Assembly (NCBI GenBank): GCA_033816765.1
Contig: CM066297.1
Span: 1,978,573-2,042,572 of the forward strand
Length of the DNA stretch: 64,000 nt
Direction: 5' to 3'
Source: Nothopassalora personata
Taxonomy: Eukaryota > Ascomycota > Dothideomycetes > Mycosphaerellales > Mycosphaerellaceae
The stretch's first letter is position 1, and each line of letters opens with the position of its first letter. A model generated the notes under the pieces. That model saw only the letters and a list, made by a program, of their open reading frames with translations. It did not search any database and was not told the DNA's origin. Positions 44,154 to 54,402 of this stretch are shown piece by piece. A program made the translations under genes and the position numbers.

Positions 44154-44729
44154 GAAGAAGGCCGCTAGCTAGGTTGAAAGCTATAGCGTGGAGCATCTTC
44201 GCTCGGCAGTACATTGTGGTATGCGTAGAATGTGCCGTTTGACAGACAATCTGACACAAGGTCTATTGGGAGTTTACAGACACTTTATCTAGTTGGGCAT
44301 AGCAGGTCCACCTCAACCGTCGCTATCTTCCCCAGAGGAATACAGAAATTCAAGCGGCGATCCATCGACATCAGGTGATGGCCGCTTCATCGCATCCTTC
44401 AGCTCGAACCTTAGCGCCAAGAAGCAACTGCAACACACATGCATATCCACCCGATGAATGAATCTCCCATAGACTGGAGGACGGCTCACCCTAGCTCCTC
44501 TTTATGCTTTACCACTCCGGGTATGCAGTAGCTTGCCGCTTCGGCTAACAATGCTGCACCGCGACGCACAGGGATCATGAGGTTGGCTGACTGTGGCGAG
44601 CCCTGCACCGGACATATGCGCACGCGGGCGCAACAGGATGCGATCAGTGTATCCATACAGCCACTACGCAATCGGCGGACTCTTGCTTCAACGACCTGAG
44701 TCGACGCGTGGAGACACCCTTCCGCCTCG
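44154..44729. other. Intergenic, about 575 bp
   Basis: Upstream region of the O-methyltransferase gene. Short overlapping ORFs only; no further feature seen. Confidence 0.5.
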
Positions 44730-46000
44730 ATGAATTTTGCTGCACAGTTGGAGCATCTCCGCGTGGTCGGCACTGAGCTGGCAAAGACTGCAGCGAAAGA
44801 TGACACAACCCGGGATGCTATACTGCAGGAGATACACAATCTGATGCAGCAGATCGAGACTCCGATGCATACAATTCTAAGGATCACGGTACTGAATGTA
44901 GGTACACATTGTCGCACGTCTCATGATTGCCTGAAGAACGTTTAGCTAGTCATAAGCAGATCTGGGAAGCCATTGCTATCCGCATCGCTATCAACATGGG
45001 CCTGCTTCGTATCGTCGCTGAGGCCGAGGAGCCACTATCGGCACACCAGATCTTAGAACGCTGCAACGCGGAACTGCTCTTCACCCAGCGGCTTCTACGA
45101 ACCCTGGCCTCCTTTGGCGTCCTGGAGCGATCGACAAAGAATGGAGAAGCGACCTACTTCCCCACCTGTGTCTGCCACACCTTCACCCATGAGACCGGCG
45201 CTGCATCGATGCGATGCTGGTTCGACTTCTTCTCGCCGGGCATGATGCTCATGCCACCGCAGCTCAAAAGCAACGGCCACAAGTCCTTCAACAACTCCGA
45301 AGAGAATGTCTACAGTAGAGCTCACGGCCAGCCTGGAAAAAGCACCTGGGATGTCCTCGCGGAGTCGCCACACCAAAAAGACTGGTCTGACTGGGCCACG
45401 TTAGTGGCGCAGTATACCCAAAACCACAAAGATTGGTTGGACTTCTATCCCACCGAAGAAAATCTCATCCGCGGCGTCCGTCCGGATCATGAAGCGATCC
45501 TCATGGTCGACGTAGGAGGTTGCACGGGCTCTCAAGCCCTCGCCTTTCGGCAGCGATTCCCCAAAGCCCCTGGCCGAACCATTGTCCTCGACCTACCGGA
45601 CGTCCTCCCACCTCCCGCCTCCCAAGTTCGCTCCTTTTCCTACGTTTCCCACGACTTCTTCACGCCCCTTCCCAGCCATGTCCACGGTGCACGCTTCTAC
45701 TACCTCCGCTACATTGGGCACGACTGGCCGCAAGACCGTTGGACCAGCATCCTACAGAACGTCAGAACGGCGATGACACCAGGATATAGCATGCTAATCA
45801 TTCATGATCTCATCCTGCCAGGAAAGCCCAGCCAGATCGGCGCCGTACAAGACCTCGTATTAATGGGACATGGCGGTGGCGAGGAGAGTGTGGAGCAGAG
45901 GCATAGGGAGGCTATCGTGGCCGCAGGCTTGAAAGTGTGTGGGATTTGGGATCCGAAGGATGGTGTCAGTAAGGGCATTGGTGAACACGCCCTGTACTGA
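44730..46000 (+). CDS. SAM-dependent O-methyltransferase, COMT type
   Basis: Exon 1 is 44730-44901 and exon 2 is 44946-46000. The 44-bp intron (GTACACATT..TTTAG) restores the frame as RITVLNVASHKQIWEAIA. The product has 408 residues. The N-terminal dimerisation and winged-helix part includes IRIAINMGLLRIVAEAEEPL and TQRLLRTLASFGVLER. SAM motif I reads MVDVGGCTGSQALAF. The post-I and catalytic region reads ARFYYLRYIGHDWPQDRW, with the catalytic His-Asp-Trp, then MLIIHDLILP. This is the fungal secondary-metabolite O-methyltransferase family; the substrate cannot be told. No PKS or NRPS is nearby. The only other oxidoreductase is the decayed SDR downstream. Confidence 0.88.
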
Positions 46001-46446
46001 TCTTGCGTTAGGCTGGAGTAATGTGAAAGTTGTAGGGTGATAAAGATCTGGCGCGATTTCTTATCGAGTCGTGATCTGGAGCGATGCTCTCAAGCTACTT
46101 ACCGTAGTGCATGGGAGTGATGGTCTAATGTGAGGCGACGCGCTGTTTGAACGGCTGAGGAGGCGTGGATACATTGTGGTTGCTATCGTGCCTTGAAGAA
46201 AGTGTTGACTTCGACTTAGATCATTAGTTAGGCGTCTGATCCTTGAACAGCCTCTGGTATCCATTTTTGAGTCCTTTCTCTCTGCATCCTCTTGTTTTGG
46301 ACTGTGTCTCAACGAAAGCTCGCCCAGAAGACGCTTCGGCGTTCAGTGGCTCCTAACTCCAGCTCAGCTCTGCTCACGCTGACCAAGGGCATTCCTCCGT
46401 GACGTGACATTACCAAGCTAATCACATAACGAACAGGCCTCGATCC
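46001..46446. other. Intergenic, 446 bp
   Basis: 3' region of the methyltransferase gene and upstream region of the decayed SDR. Nothing else seen. Confidence 0.5.
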
Positions 46447-47336
46447 GGTAGCAACTGGACATGACCACTCACATGTCAGCAGACAGCACAATCGTCCTCA
46501 AACTGGCGCCAACACCGACATCGGCTACGAAGCGGTCAAAGCTCTCCTTCGCTCTGAATGGAAGTACCTAACTTCTCCTTGGTGGCCGCGACATCTCCAA
46601 AGCAAGAGGCAGCAGCAAAGACGGCACAAGATGAAGTGAAATCTTCAGCAGACAGCACCGTCTCGCCTTTCCAGATCGACGTGACAGACGACAGCTCCAT
46701 GACCACCGCCTTCGAAACCGTAAAGGCCAAGCATGAACACAACGACATCCTGATCAATAACGAAGGCGCTTCCTTCGACTCGGAATCTTGTCCGAAGAAC
46801 TCACAGTCCGCGAAGCATGGAACAAGGCCTGGGACACGAACGTCACGGGAGTGCATATCATGACTGAGACGTTCTTGCCGCTGTAATTGGAGTCTGCTGC
46901 GCCGAGACTGCTCTTCGATACCTCTGGCCTTCCGTCCTTGCAGGAAGCCTCGAATACGAAGAATCCATTGTATAAGGAGGCACCTGCGGGTTTACCGATA
47001 CCGTTTAATCCAGTTGCGTATCAGTGTAGTAAGACGGGGTTGAATATGTTAATCGTGAACCGGACGAGATTGACGAAGAAGGATGGGCTCAAGGTGTTTG
47101 GTGTGGCGCCTGGTAAGGTCTGAATTGTGCTATGGCTGTAATTTGTCAGCCTGTCTAACAAAAACTCAGGCTTCCTGGCGACAGGATTAGGTGGCAACCC
47201 TGAGATGCTGAATAAAGCCGGCGCTGGAGAACCCAGCAAAGGAGGTGCGGCTCTGGTCGCAGTGGTTGAAGGCATGCATGATGACAATGCTGGAAGAGTC
47301 GTGAGGGAATATGGCGATACCTCGGTGCAGAACTGA
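46447..47336 (+). pseudogene. Decayed short-chain dehydrogenase (SDR)
   Basis: The start MTTHMSADSTIVL is followed, one base out of frame, by TGANTDIGYEAVKALLRS, the glycine-rich NAD(P) site. Next come VSPFQIDVTDDSSMTTAFET, then DILINNEGASFD (NNAG changed to NNEG), then in another frame WDTNVTGVHIMTETFLPL and an in-frame stop. After that comes NPVAYQCSKTGLNML, the Y-x3-K catalytic pair, and KVFGVAPG, an intron (GTAAGGTC..ACTCAG) and GFLATGLGG to VREYGDTSVQN. Two or more frameshifts and one stop make it non-functional. It has the domain order of a classical SDR of about 240-250 residues. Confidence 0.8.
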
Positions 47337-49796
47337 TGAATGGTCAGCTGCGGATGTATCTTTGCTGTTGCCTGCATCGATCATGACTTTCTGCCTGCGG
47401 CACTCATTATGAGCATTCCGACGTCATGATCTCCTTGCTGTTCTGAGTTGTCCAACTCTTAAGATCACAACTGCGTCGTCCAGCGATTCCTCGTGTCAAT
47501 GTCGACTTCGCATCAGCAAAGCCATAGATGATCAATTGCTGTCGGCATGGCAAGCCGACACAGCCATCAGCAGTCGACGTCGGCCTGCACACGTTTCCTT
47601 AGCTCGAACGTCTGTTATAAACCGCACCACGCTCCAACCATAAGATCGACCTGTTTCATGTTATCATGGGTCGCTCACGCGCACGCGACAACGACGGGGC
47701 GCCACGATAGTCGTCATCACGCGTAGGGTACCTGCGTAGCGGCCGCGGACACGACGGTGGCCAACCACGACATCGGTGATCAAGCTGCCACAGCTGATTT
47801 GGGAGCAGCGTGACGTACAATTCTGGAAGAGTGCCTCGAGAGTTGCCTTGTTGGGCCGCGGCAAATGCCAAGGCCGTTGGTAAGTCAGGTTAGCTCAGCC
47901 CTCCGGAAAGTTGACGATGCGTGCGCCACGAAGTAAAACTTTTGTTATGCTGGGCGCTCTGCAGATGAGCCGCAGAACAATATGGCAGAGTTCCTTGGCA
48001 GGTTGTGAGCAATAAAGCTTGTCGAGGAACAGTCTTGTCAGCGCGCTCTTTGCCGTCGCGGACCGACCATTTGTCCGCCTGCAGTTCTGAGGTCTCTCAC
48101 GCGGTCCACGTGCACGCTTGTTGGGCTAAGAGGTGGTGCGCAGCGGATGATCCTTGCTGCGAGCGAGGAACAGGCGCAGAAGCAGGTCTGCAGAAAATGC
48201 TGCTGCAGGGCTTTCTAGGGTCATGCCCACCAGAAGTTGGACGATAGCCACGACATCGATCGATCAATGTCCGGGACTGTCAAGCTGTTGGAGAAGTGAT
48301 GTTGGCATGCCTGTACTGTAGATGTCACGCTAGAGCTCGGGTATTTGAGCTTTGAAGCCGGTTTTATGCGAGGAAGCATGACGCTGATCTCATCCGAGCT
48401 AGCAAGCGAAGCAGTGAAAGCATCCCAGCATCTCATTTACCGAACAGATCGGATGTCGCTCTGCTCAAGATGATCTCTGAGATCGGTGTGACGAGATGCC
48501 ATTGGTTCTGCCGTATGTTGAAATCGTTGTCGTTGTGCCGGTAGAAATTCGGTACACCGAGATCGGAGGAGGCTCGTGTACGGTAGTTCCATAGCAGGCG
48601 CCGGGGACAGTTCTTGTCCACCATAGCTGTAGCCACAGTGTGTAGCTGACGTATACGGTACGCTTGGCGAGGATTGGTAACCGGGCGCCACAGAGCCGAA
48701 CAGATGCGGAGGACAGCCAATTGAGCTGCAGGATTACCGCAATGGCACGGGTACACATCGAAGTATGAAAGTGGTGTGAAAGGCCAAGCGGATGCACACC
48801 AGCTGAAGACACGATCGATGGAGCGTACAGTATGAAAGTGCCAGACGTGAACAGCTGAAGTGAACGACTGGCGCTGCGGATCAACAACAGCCGTCCGTGG
48901 AGTAGAGTAGACCCTCTCATCAGCTGTTCGGAAAGGCAGTGCCTGCACAGCTGGAGCCAGCCTCGAATGCCAATCATGACGTGAAAGTGCTCGGCTGTCG
49001 TGTGGCGTATAACGGGTAGACGTGCACCCTCGAGCGGGAGCCTCACCCCAGAGCTTCGCATGGTGCGCTGAGCCTCGAGGATCGTGACTGCTACTGTAGT
49101 TCTAGGTCTGAATCATTTCCACTGCGGAGCACACCGGGCGACTCGGGATTTGCGAGACGCCACTCCAAGGCTTACCACGAGAAGCTGTGCTAGCAGGTAA
49201 CTAACGGCCGTTTGAATATCTGCACACCAGCAGCCGCCGCTGCTCTGTGGCTGCGCTGCGCGGTGACTGCGCGGTGACTTGCTACAACGACAGCAGAGGC
49301 CGCAACATTCTTGCTCTGCTTCCTTCTTTCCGCCTTGCAGCCATCGATTGCATCGGCCGTAGTGGGGGACATAATTCGGCTCTGCGACACATCCAGAAGA
49401 ACCCGCCACAACGCGACACAACCGCTCCGCAGTGATCGGATCTCACCATTTGTGAAATGCGCTCGAGGGCCCTGGAGTTGCATTGGAGTATCACGCTTGG
49501 GGCGCATCTTGGGCATTTGCTGGTGATCTAGGCTTTGGTGCGTCACATCTGCTTTTATAGTGCTTCGTGCTGCGACCCACCCGCGCGCTCAACATTCACT
49601 CGCCCTGCTGTGCGCCACGTCTGTGGATCTTGCTTTCTGCAGAGCCGCATGGTCTTTGCGATCACATGCACGTAGGGCTGGTGTTGACTGGGAGCCGTTG
49701 AAGCACGCGTTGGAACATGGCGACCGCGTACTGACCAGTGCGCTCAGACATCTCGAACCGTAATCTGTTAGAGCATTGTGATATCGCCTGAGCCTC
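47337..49796. other. Long intergenic region upstream of the C2H2 regulator, about 2.5 kb
   Basis: No domain recognised on either strand. Three minus-strand frames stay open together around 48433-49061, which reflects few stop codons by composition and not a gene. The region may hold a long leader or regulatory sequence for the transcription factor at 49797. Confidence 0.5.
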
Positions 49797-51830
49797 ATGG
49801 CAGCGACCACGCAAGCGACCACGCCCTCCTACCCTGCTGAGCCCTTCGCCTCCCTCGAGGGTGCGCCGCGTACACCGACATCTCTATCGTCAACCGCCGG
49901 GCCGACCTCGACGAGTGCAGGACAGGATAACCCCAACCTGCTACGCGCACAATCACAGCAACCGACAGATCCGACGAGGCTCAGCTTGTCGCCAAAGTCG
50001 TTGGAGAAGACGCGCCTGTCGCCGGGCAGGCTCGCGGCTTTACCACTGACCGGCGCTGCGGCGATGGCGGAGATGAAGCGAAGGAAACAGCAGGCGCAGG
50101 CACAGGCACAGGCACAACAGCAAGCAGAGCAGACCTCGCGACAAACGAGTCCCAATCCTGCAGCACAAGCGTTGCATTCATTAATGGGCGCTGGAGGAAT
50201 GAGCCGAGCAGCAGATGCGCCTGCGCCAGCCAAGCTCAGCGAGCCTTTGCGAACAGTGGCCGAGCACATTCATTTACCTGATAATAATGCGCAAAGCGAC
50301 ACCGACAACCAAATCAGTCCTGTCAGTCTGGGCAGTGTTGGCACCTTGAACAGTTCGGCAGGCGCAGCGGCGGGCAGTAACAACGCCGCCCTGACAGCCA
50401 CAGCGAACGACCAGAATGCTGCCTCAGGCCAGCAGTTTGTGGCTGAGCCCGACGAAATGAACGATGCAAACCACTACCAGGAAAATAACGGCAATCTCGC
50501 GGTGCCCGATCAACAAGGCGACAAAGCAATATCGTTTTCCTATCCAGGTCCGCCGCCACAACAGGATGATGACCAGCAGGGAGGACCATCGCGCGGCATG
50601 AGCCTTCCAGGATACGGTCAAGGAAGTCCAAAGTCACCCGCCTCAAACAAGCGACACAAATGCCCTTACTGCTCCACGGACTTTACTCGCCACCATAACC
50701 TCAAAAGCCACTTGCTGACCCATAGTCAAGAAAAGCCGTATGTTTGTCAGACCTGCCAAGCGCGGTTTCGCCGACTGCACGACCTCAAGCGCCACACGAA
50801 ACTTCACACAGGCGAACGGCCACACACGTGCGACAAGTGCGGTCGGCGTTTTGCGCGTGGAGACGCGCTCGCCAGACATAATAAAGGGCCTGGTGGATGT
50901 GCTGGGCGACGTTCGAGCTTTGGCGGCGAGGACGACTTTGGTGACGACGGCGGCATGGAAGGAATAGAGTATGACGACGACGAAGGAACCGACGAACATG
51001 GTCGACGCGTAAGCGAACCGAATCGGAAACGCCAGCACCTTGAAACGCCTCGAGACCCGAACAGGCAAATCTACCGCCAACACTCAAGGACGTACCCGCC
51101 AGCGCCTACGCAAGCCATGCGCGGGAGCATGGGTCCTCCGCAGGTTGTCCATCCAGGCTCCAGCAGTGCCACATCGCCGCGAGAGATGTCCGGCCAGCCA
51201 AGTCCTGCTGGAGGCTCGTCCGTTGGTTCCTACTATGGCTCGGGACAAGTGTTCGCAGAGCCAGGCGTGATGACACAGTCGCCGAAGCCTCTTTCACCTG
51301 GTCAACCACCTGATCAACAGCATCTTAGCGTTGGTGAACAAGGCGGGTTGCGCAATCGGTCTACAAGCTTAACCACGCACTTTCAACAAGCTCATTTTGG
51401 CCGTCAACCAGGTAGTGGCGGTGGTAGAACTCCGCCTATGCCAAATGCTCAATTCCCACCAGGTCACGCAACACCTTCCAACATCCTACCTCCACTAGGT
51501 GCTGGCAATCCGGCACGGCAGCCATCATCCATGCCCGGCGCGCCTAACATGCACGGACATCAGCAGGCCCCTACTGCTATCGTCAATTCCAATCCCGGGA
51601 GTCATTCCAGCCATGGTCGATCTTCGGGGAGCAGCATGCGCGACATCGCACAGAATCCCGAAGACATTTGGACCTATGTTCGGCAGCTCGAGTCGCGCTT
51701 TAGTAGAATGCAAGACGAGTACGAGCTACGGATCAGCCGCATGCAGGACGAACTGATCTCGCTTAAGGGGCAAGTCAGTCAAATGTCTAACGCCGGAAGC
51801 TATACCAGCAACATGGACCGCCCTTATTGA
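49797..51830 (+). CDS. C2H2 zinc-finger transcription factor with C-terminal coiled coil
   Basis: 677 residues, one exon, start MAATTQATTPSYPAEPFASL. The N-terminal third is Gln/Ser/Pro-rich with an (AQ)n run at about 99-107. Three fingers lie at about 286-375: KCPYCSTDFTRHHNLKSH, VCQTCQARFRRLHDLKRH and TCDKCGRRFARGDALARH, followed by NKGPGGCAGRRSS. An acidic patch follows (EGIEYDDDEG). A basic, disordered stretch ends in a helix at about 623-665 (VRQLESRFSRMQDEYELRIS), probably a dimerisation coiled coil. The finger linkers (TGERPH, SQEKPY) are standard. It is a sequence-specific nuclear regulator; I do not assign an orthologue, although Crz1-like or stress regulators have similar finger sets. 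Confidence 0.85.
   Translation: MAATTQATTPSYPAEPFASLEGAPRTPTSLSSTAGPTSTSAGQDNPNLLRAQSQQPTDPTRLSLSPKSLEKTRLSPGRLAALPLTGAAAMAEMKRRKQQAQAQAQAQQQAEQTSRQTSPNPAAQALHSLMGAGGMSRAADAPAPAKLSEPLRTVAEHIHLPDNNAQSDTDNQISPVSLGSVGTLNSSAGAAAGSNNAALTATANDQNAASGQQFVAEPDEMNDANHYQENNGNLAVPDQQGDKAISFSYPGPPPQQDDDQQGGPSRGMSLPGYGQGSPKSPASNKRHKCPYCSTDFTRHHNLKSHLLTHSQEKPYVCQTCQARFRRLHDLKRHTKLHTGERPHTCDKCGRRFARGDALARHNKGPGGCAGRRSSFGGEDDFGDDGGMEGIEYDDDEGTDEHGRRVSEPNRKRQHLETPRDPNRQIYRQHSRTYPPAPTQAMRGSMGPPQVVHPGSSSATSPREMSGQPSPAGGSSVGSYYGSGQVFAEPGVMTQSPKPLSPGQPPDQQHLSVGEQGGLRNRSTSLTTHFQQAHFGRQPGSGGGRTPPMPNAQFPPGHATPSNILPPLGAGNPARQPSSMPGAPNMHGHQQAPTAIVNSNPGSHSSHGRSSGSSMRDIAQNPEDIWTYVRQLESRFSRMQDEYELRISRMQDELISLKGQVSQMSNAGSYTSNMDRPY
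50090..50130 (+). repeat. Short GGCACA microsatellite within the transcription factor gene
   Basis: A short hexamer-type repeat (GCGCAGGCACAGGCACAGGC and on) encodes the Ala-Gln run. Confidence 0.6.
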
Positions 51831-52434
51831 CTGGAAGGCTGCTGGCCGTCTGTAATTGTATATTATCCTCGCCATGACTTACCACTCATGCAGCCCTTGC
51901 CCTACGGTCCAGCAACATTCATGGATTCGGCCAGGGCAGCATGAGTTTGCATTATAATGGTTGCTACGTGAAGGATACCCTGAAGATTCATCGAAGTCAT
52001 GACCCGGAGTTTTGATTGTTTACAGTGGGCAAATTTAGGAGGGAAAGACGCGCATTCAGAAGGCCGAAAGCTTCTGTGTACTACTACCTCTGTTTTCGGA
52101 TTCAAAACGTTGGAGACTAATAGAGATTGGAAGGCATGTAAGGACTTGTTGCTTGCATGTAAGATACGCTTCCATTCGATTTGTCACAATAAACTTCCCC
52201 ATGTAGCTCGATGAAAGAGTGTGCATACTGTCCTTTTACAGGCATGGCATTGGCATTCACCATCTCGTGCGTGTATGAGACGGCACTATGCGGTTTATCC
52301 TATTCACATGCAACATGTGCTACGGGCTTCCCAACGACTAGCTGCTTCCATTACTTGTCTCGCAACGACGGCGTACCACTACAGACACATTCAGCATACT
52401 ACCAACAAGATTTCAGTAGCACAACAACCTCGCC
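51831..52434. other. Intergenic, about 600 bp
   Basis: 3' region of the C2H2 factor gene and promoter of the secreted-type gene. A longer frame from 52211 runs out of phase with the gene and has no recognisable content. Confidence 0.5.
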
Positions 52435-53472
52435 ATGCCCACCTACAGTCTCCACCGCGTGGTCCTGGTTGTCACCATTCTATCAGGACTACTGGTTATT
52501 GTCATCTCCGCTCTCACATGTGGTTTCCACCAGCCTCCCCGGAAAACTTTCGTTCTCGCCAGAGACACCTCCTCCCAACTTAGTGAGCCTGACTTCTTCG
52601 ACAACTGCACGTCCACGTTCGAAGAACTTCATCCCGTCGCCGCGAAGCCCATCTGGACTCCCTGGGGCAAATCTACCTATAACGTCTACTACGGCAAAGG
52701 CTGCAAGCTCTGGGCCATGCTCCAAGATGGGACAGCTCCGCCAGCAAGATTCAATGCTGTGCAGGATCTGAGTGATTGGGGTTGGAAGAATAACATGGAC
52801 TGGAAGGAAGAGACGATGGTGAAGTTGGTTGGGAGCATCCAGGCCCCGCTCGACGATCAGGGTGTCAGTCTTCCAGGTGGACTGAATGTCAATGTTGAAT
52901 CAGACCATTCTGAGACTTACGGTGATGAGGATAGAGGCAAGCCGACGAAGGGGAAGTACTACGAAGTCTACAACCCTTCGCAGGGGGCCATCGTAGCGTA
53001 TCGAAATTATGGGCCTTCGTATGTCGTCCAGAACAACGCCGCCTGGCGTGAGGCTCCGCTTCCCACGCTCAGAAATTGGTCCGACGTCGTCTTCCTCACG
53101 TGGCTCGCGCTCACAGCTGGAAATCATGACCAGCGGCAACAGCTTCGTCTCATCGTCAGGTTGAACGTCATGAACGAAGACACGCGCGACGTGATCGAGG
53201 AGGCACTGAGGAAGGGAGGCATTGCGTCTGGAAATGCGCCGAGGTGGCCTGGACATGTCTTCACGCCGGAGGTGAATGGGGAAATCTCGAGGCCTTTCCA
53301 GGCAGTCCTGGGGACCCCGAATGTTGGTGGTGTCGTGTGGTTGCTGGCTCAGCATACGGCTGAGCTCGGGGAGAAGACGATAACGGGGATAAGGGTTTGG
53401 GATAAGAGTGGACTGGATAATCAGGATGCTGGAGTATTGCCGAGTATTATGGTGCATATTGGCCCAAAGTAG
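52435..53472 (+). CDS. Signal-anchored or secreted hypothetical protein, paralogue of the 54403-56049 gene
   Basis: 345 residues, one exon. Residues 9-28 are strongly hydrophobic (VVLVVTILSGLLVIVISALT), preceded by one Arg: a signal peptide or signal anchor. I see no known domain. Three blocks recur in the minus-strand gene at 54403-56049: about 90-120 (CKLWAMLQDG..PPARF..DW), about 175-187 (YYEVYNPSQGAIV, there YVGMYSPSQRAVV), and about 269-343 (WPGHVFTP, then PNVGGVVWLLAQH, ITGIRVWDKSG and SIMVHIGPK; there WPNHITFP, PDIKSVVYFLLNH, VSSITVWNDG and AFLVHVSKK). The two genes are convergent and 930 bp apart, so local duplication is likely. Confidence 0.75.
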   Translation: MPTYSLHRVVLVVTILSGLLVIVISALTCGFHQPPRKTFVLARDTSSQLSEPDFFDNCTSTFEELHPVAAKPIWTPWGKSTYNVYYGKGCKLWAMLQDGTAPPARFNAVQDLSDWGWKNNMDWKEETMVKLVGSIQAPLDDQGVSLPGGLNVNVESDHSETYGDEDRGKPTKGKYYEVYNPSQGAIVAYRNYGPSYVVQNNAAWREAPLPTLRNWSDVVFLTWLALTAGNHDQRQQLRLIVRLNVMNEDTRDVIEEALRKGGIASGNAPRWPGHVFTPEVNGEISRPFQAVLGTPNVGGVVWLLAQHTAELGEKTITGIRVWDKSGLDNQDAGVLPSIMVHIGPK

Positions 53473-54402
53473 GCATGCCTGACAAGAACACTTGATCCGC
53501 CAGGCGCTAGTTCTGCGAACATTTCGTAGCTGCGACACGTCAGAGACCAATCATTACGATTCCAAGGACGGTACATACTTCATGAGGCGTCGTTCGTGGA
53601 ATCTGGAGACGTTCGATGGTCGTTAACGTCGCGGCACATGTGAACTGAGGAGCCAATCACCGTGCAATCCGCGAGGCAGCAGTCTAGACTAGGGGTCTGC
53701 ATGAGCTGTACTACAAGTGGATGCTCATGGACTTTGGACACCATATCAACTGGCCCCTGTATAAATCTGCACCACCAATGTATTGGCCATCGTTGAGACC
53801 GCCGTGCGTCGACTTGAACTAGCTGCCATACACGATTAGGCCATAGAACGTTCCCATCTGGCGCCATATTTACAGACAATCGATCATTCAGTGCTAGCGC
53901 TCGACTTCACGATGCCAGCACATACTTCAATGGTCGAGCGTGAATCTGTGGAGGTGTTGGCGCAGTCAGTCTCGTTCATGCTACAGAAGATGTCACGCGT
54001 GTACAGTTGAAGTATTCTGGGTGCTTTTCTTGAACTTTTCCTCACCAAAGGTTTCCCCCATTTCCGCCCAAAATCACGCAGATCGCCTCAAGAATTACAG
54101 AGACAATCGGCATGTTGGTGGTCTGCCATCGATTCTGCGCATCGAACCAGAATGACCCAGATTGAAAACAAATACATGTCGCTCTTCAAACTTCCTGTGG
54201 CGTTCAAGTCGTTCCACTCCGACTCGCCTTTGCAGAGGAACCATGCTCGCAAAATAACAAATTGGAGATCCTCCATCAGTCTGCCGCGTTGTGGTAGTAT
54301 CGATCTGAACCCAAATTGTCGTCAGACGAAGAAGTCCAAGCATCTCGAGCCAAATATCATTTCTCATGCCATTGAAGGTCCACGCAGCTATATGAGACCA
54401 GT
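53473..54402. other. Intergenic between two convergent genes, 930 bp
   Basis: No coding or repeat feature recognised. It holds the 3' regions of the paralogous pair. Confidence 0.5.

Noticed and set aside
48433..49061. Overlapping minus-strand ORFs of 171 and 198 residues
   Set aside because: Several frames are open at once and none has a recognisable domain; this is low stop density by composition.
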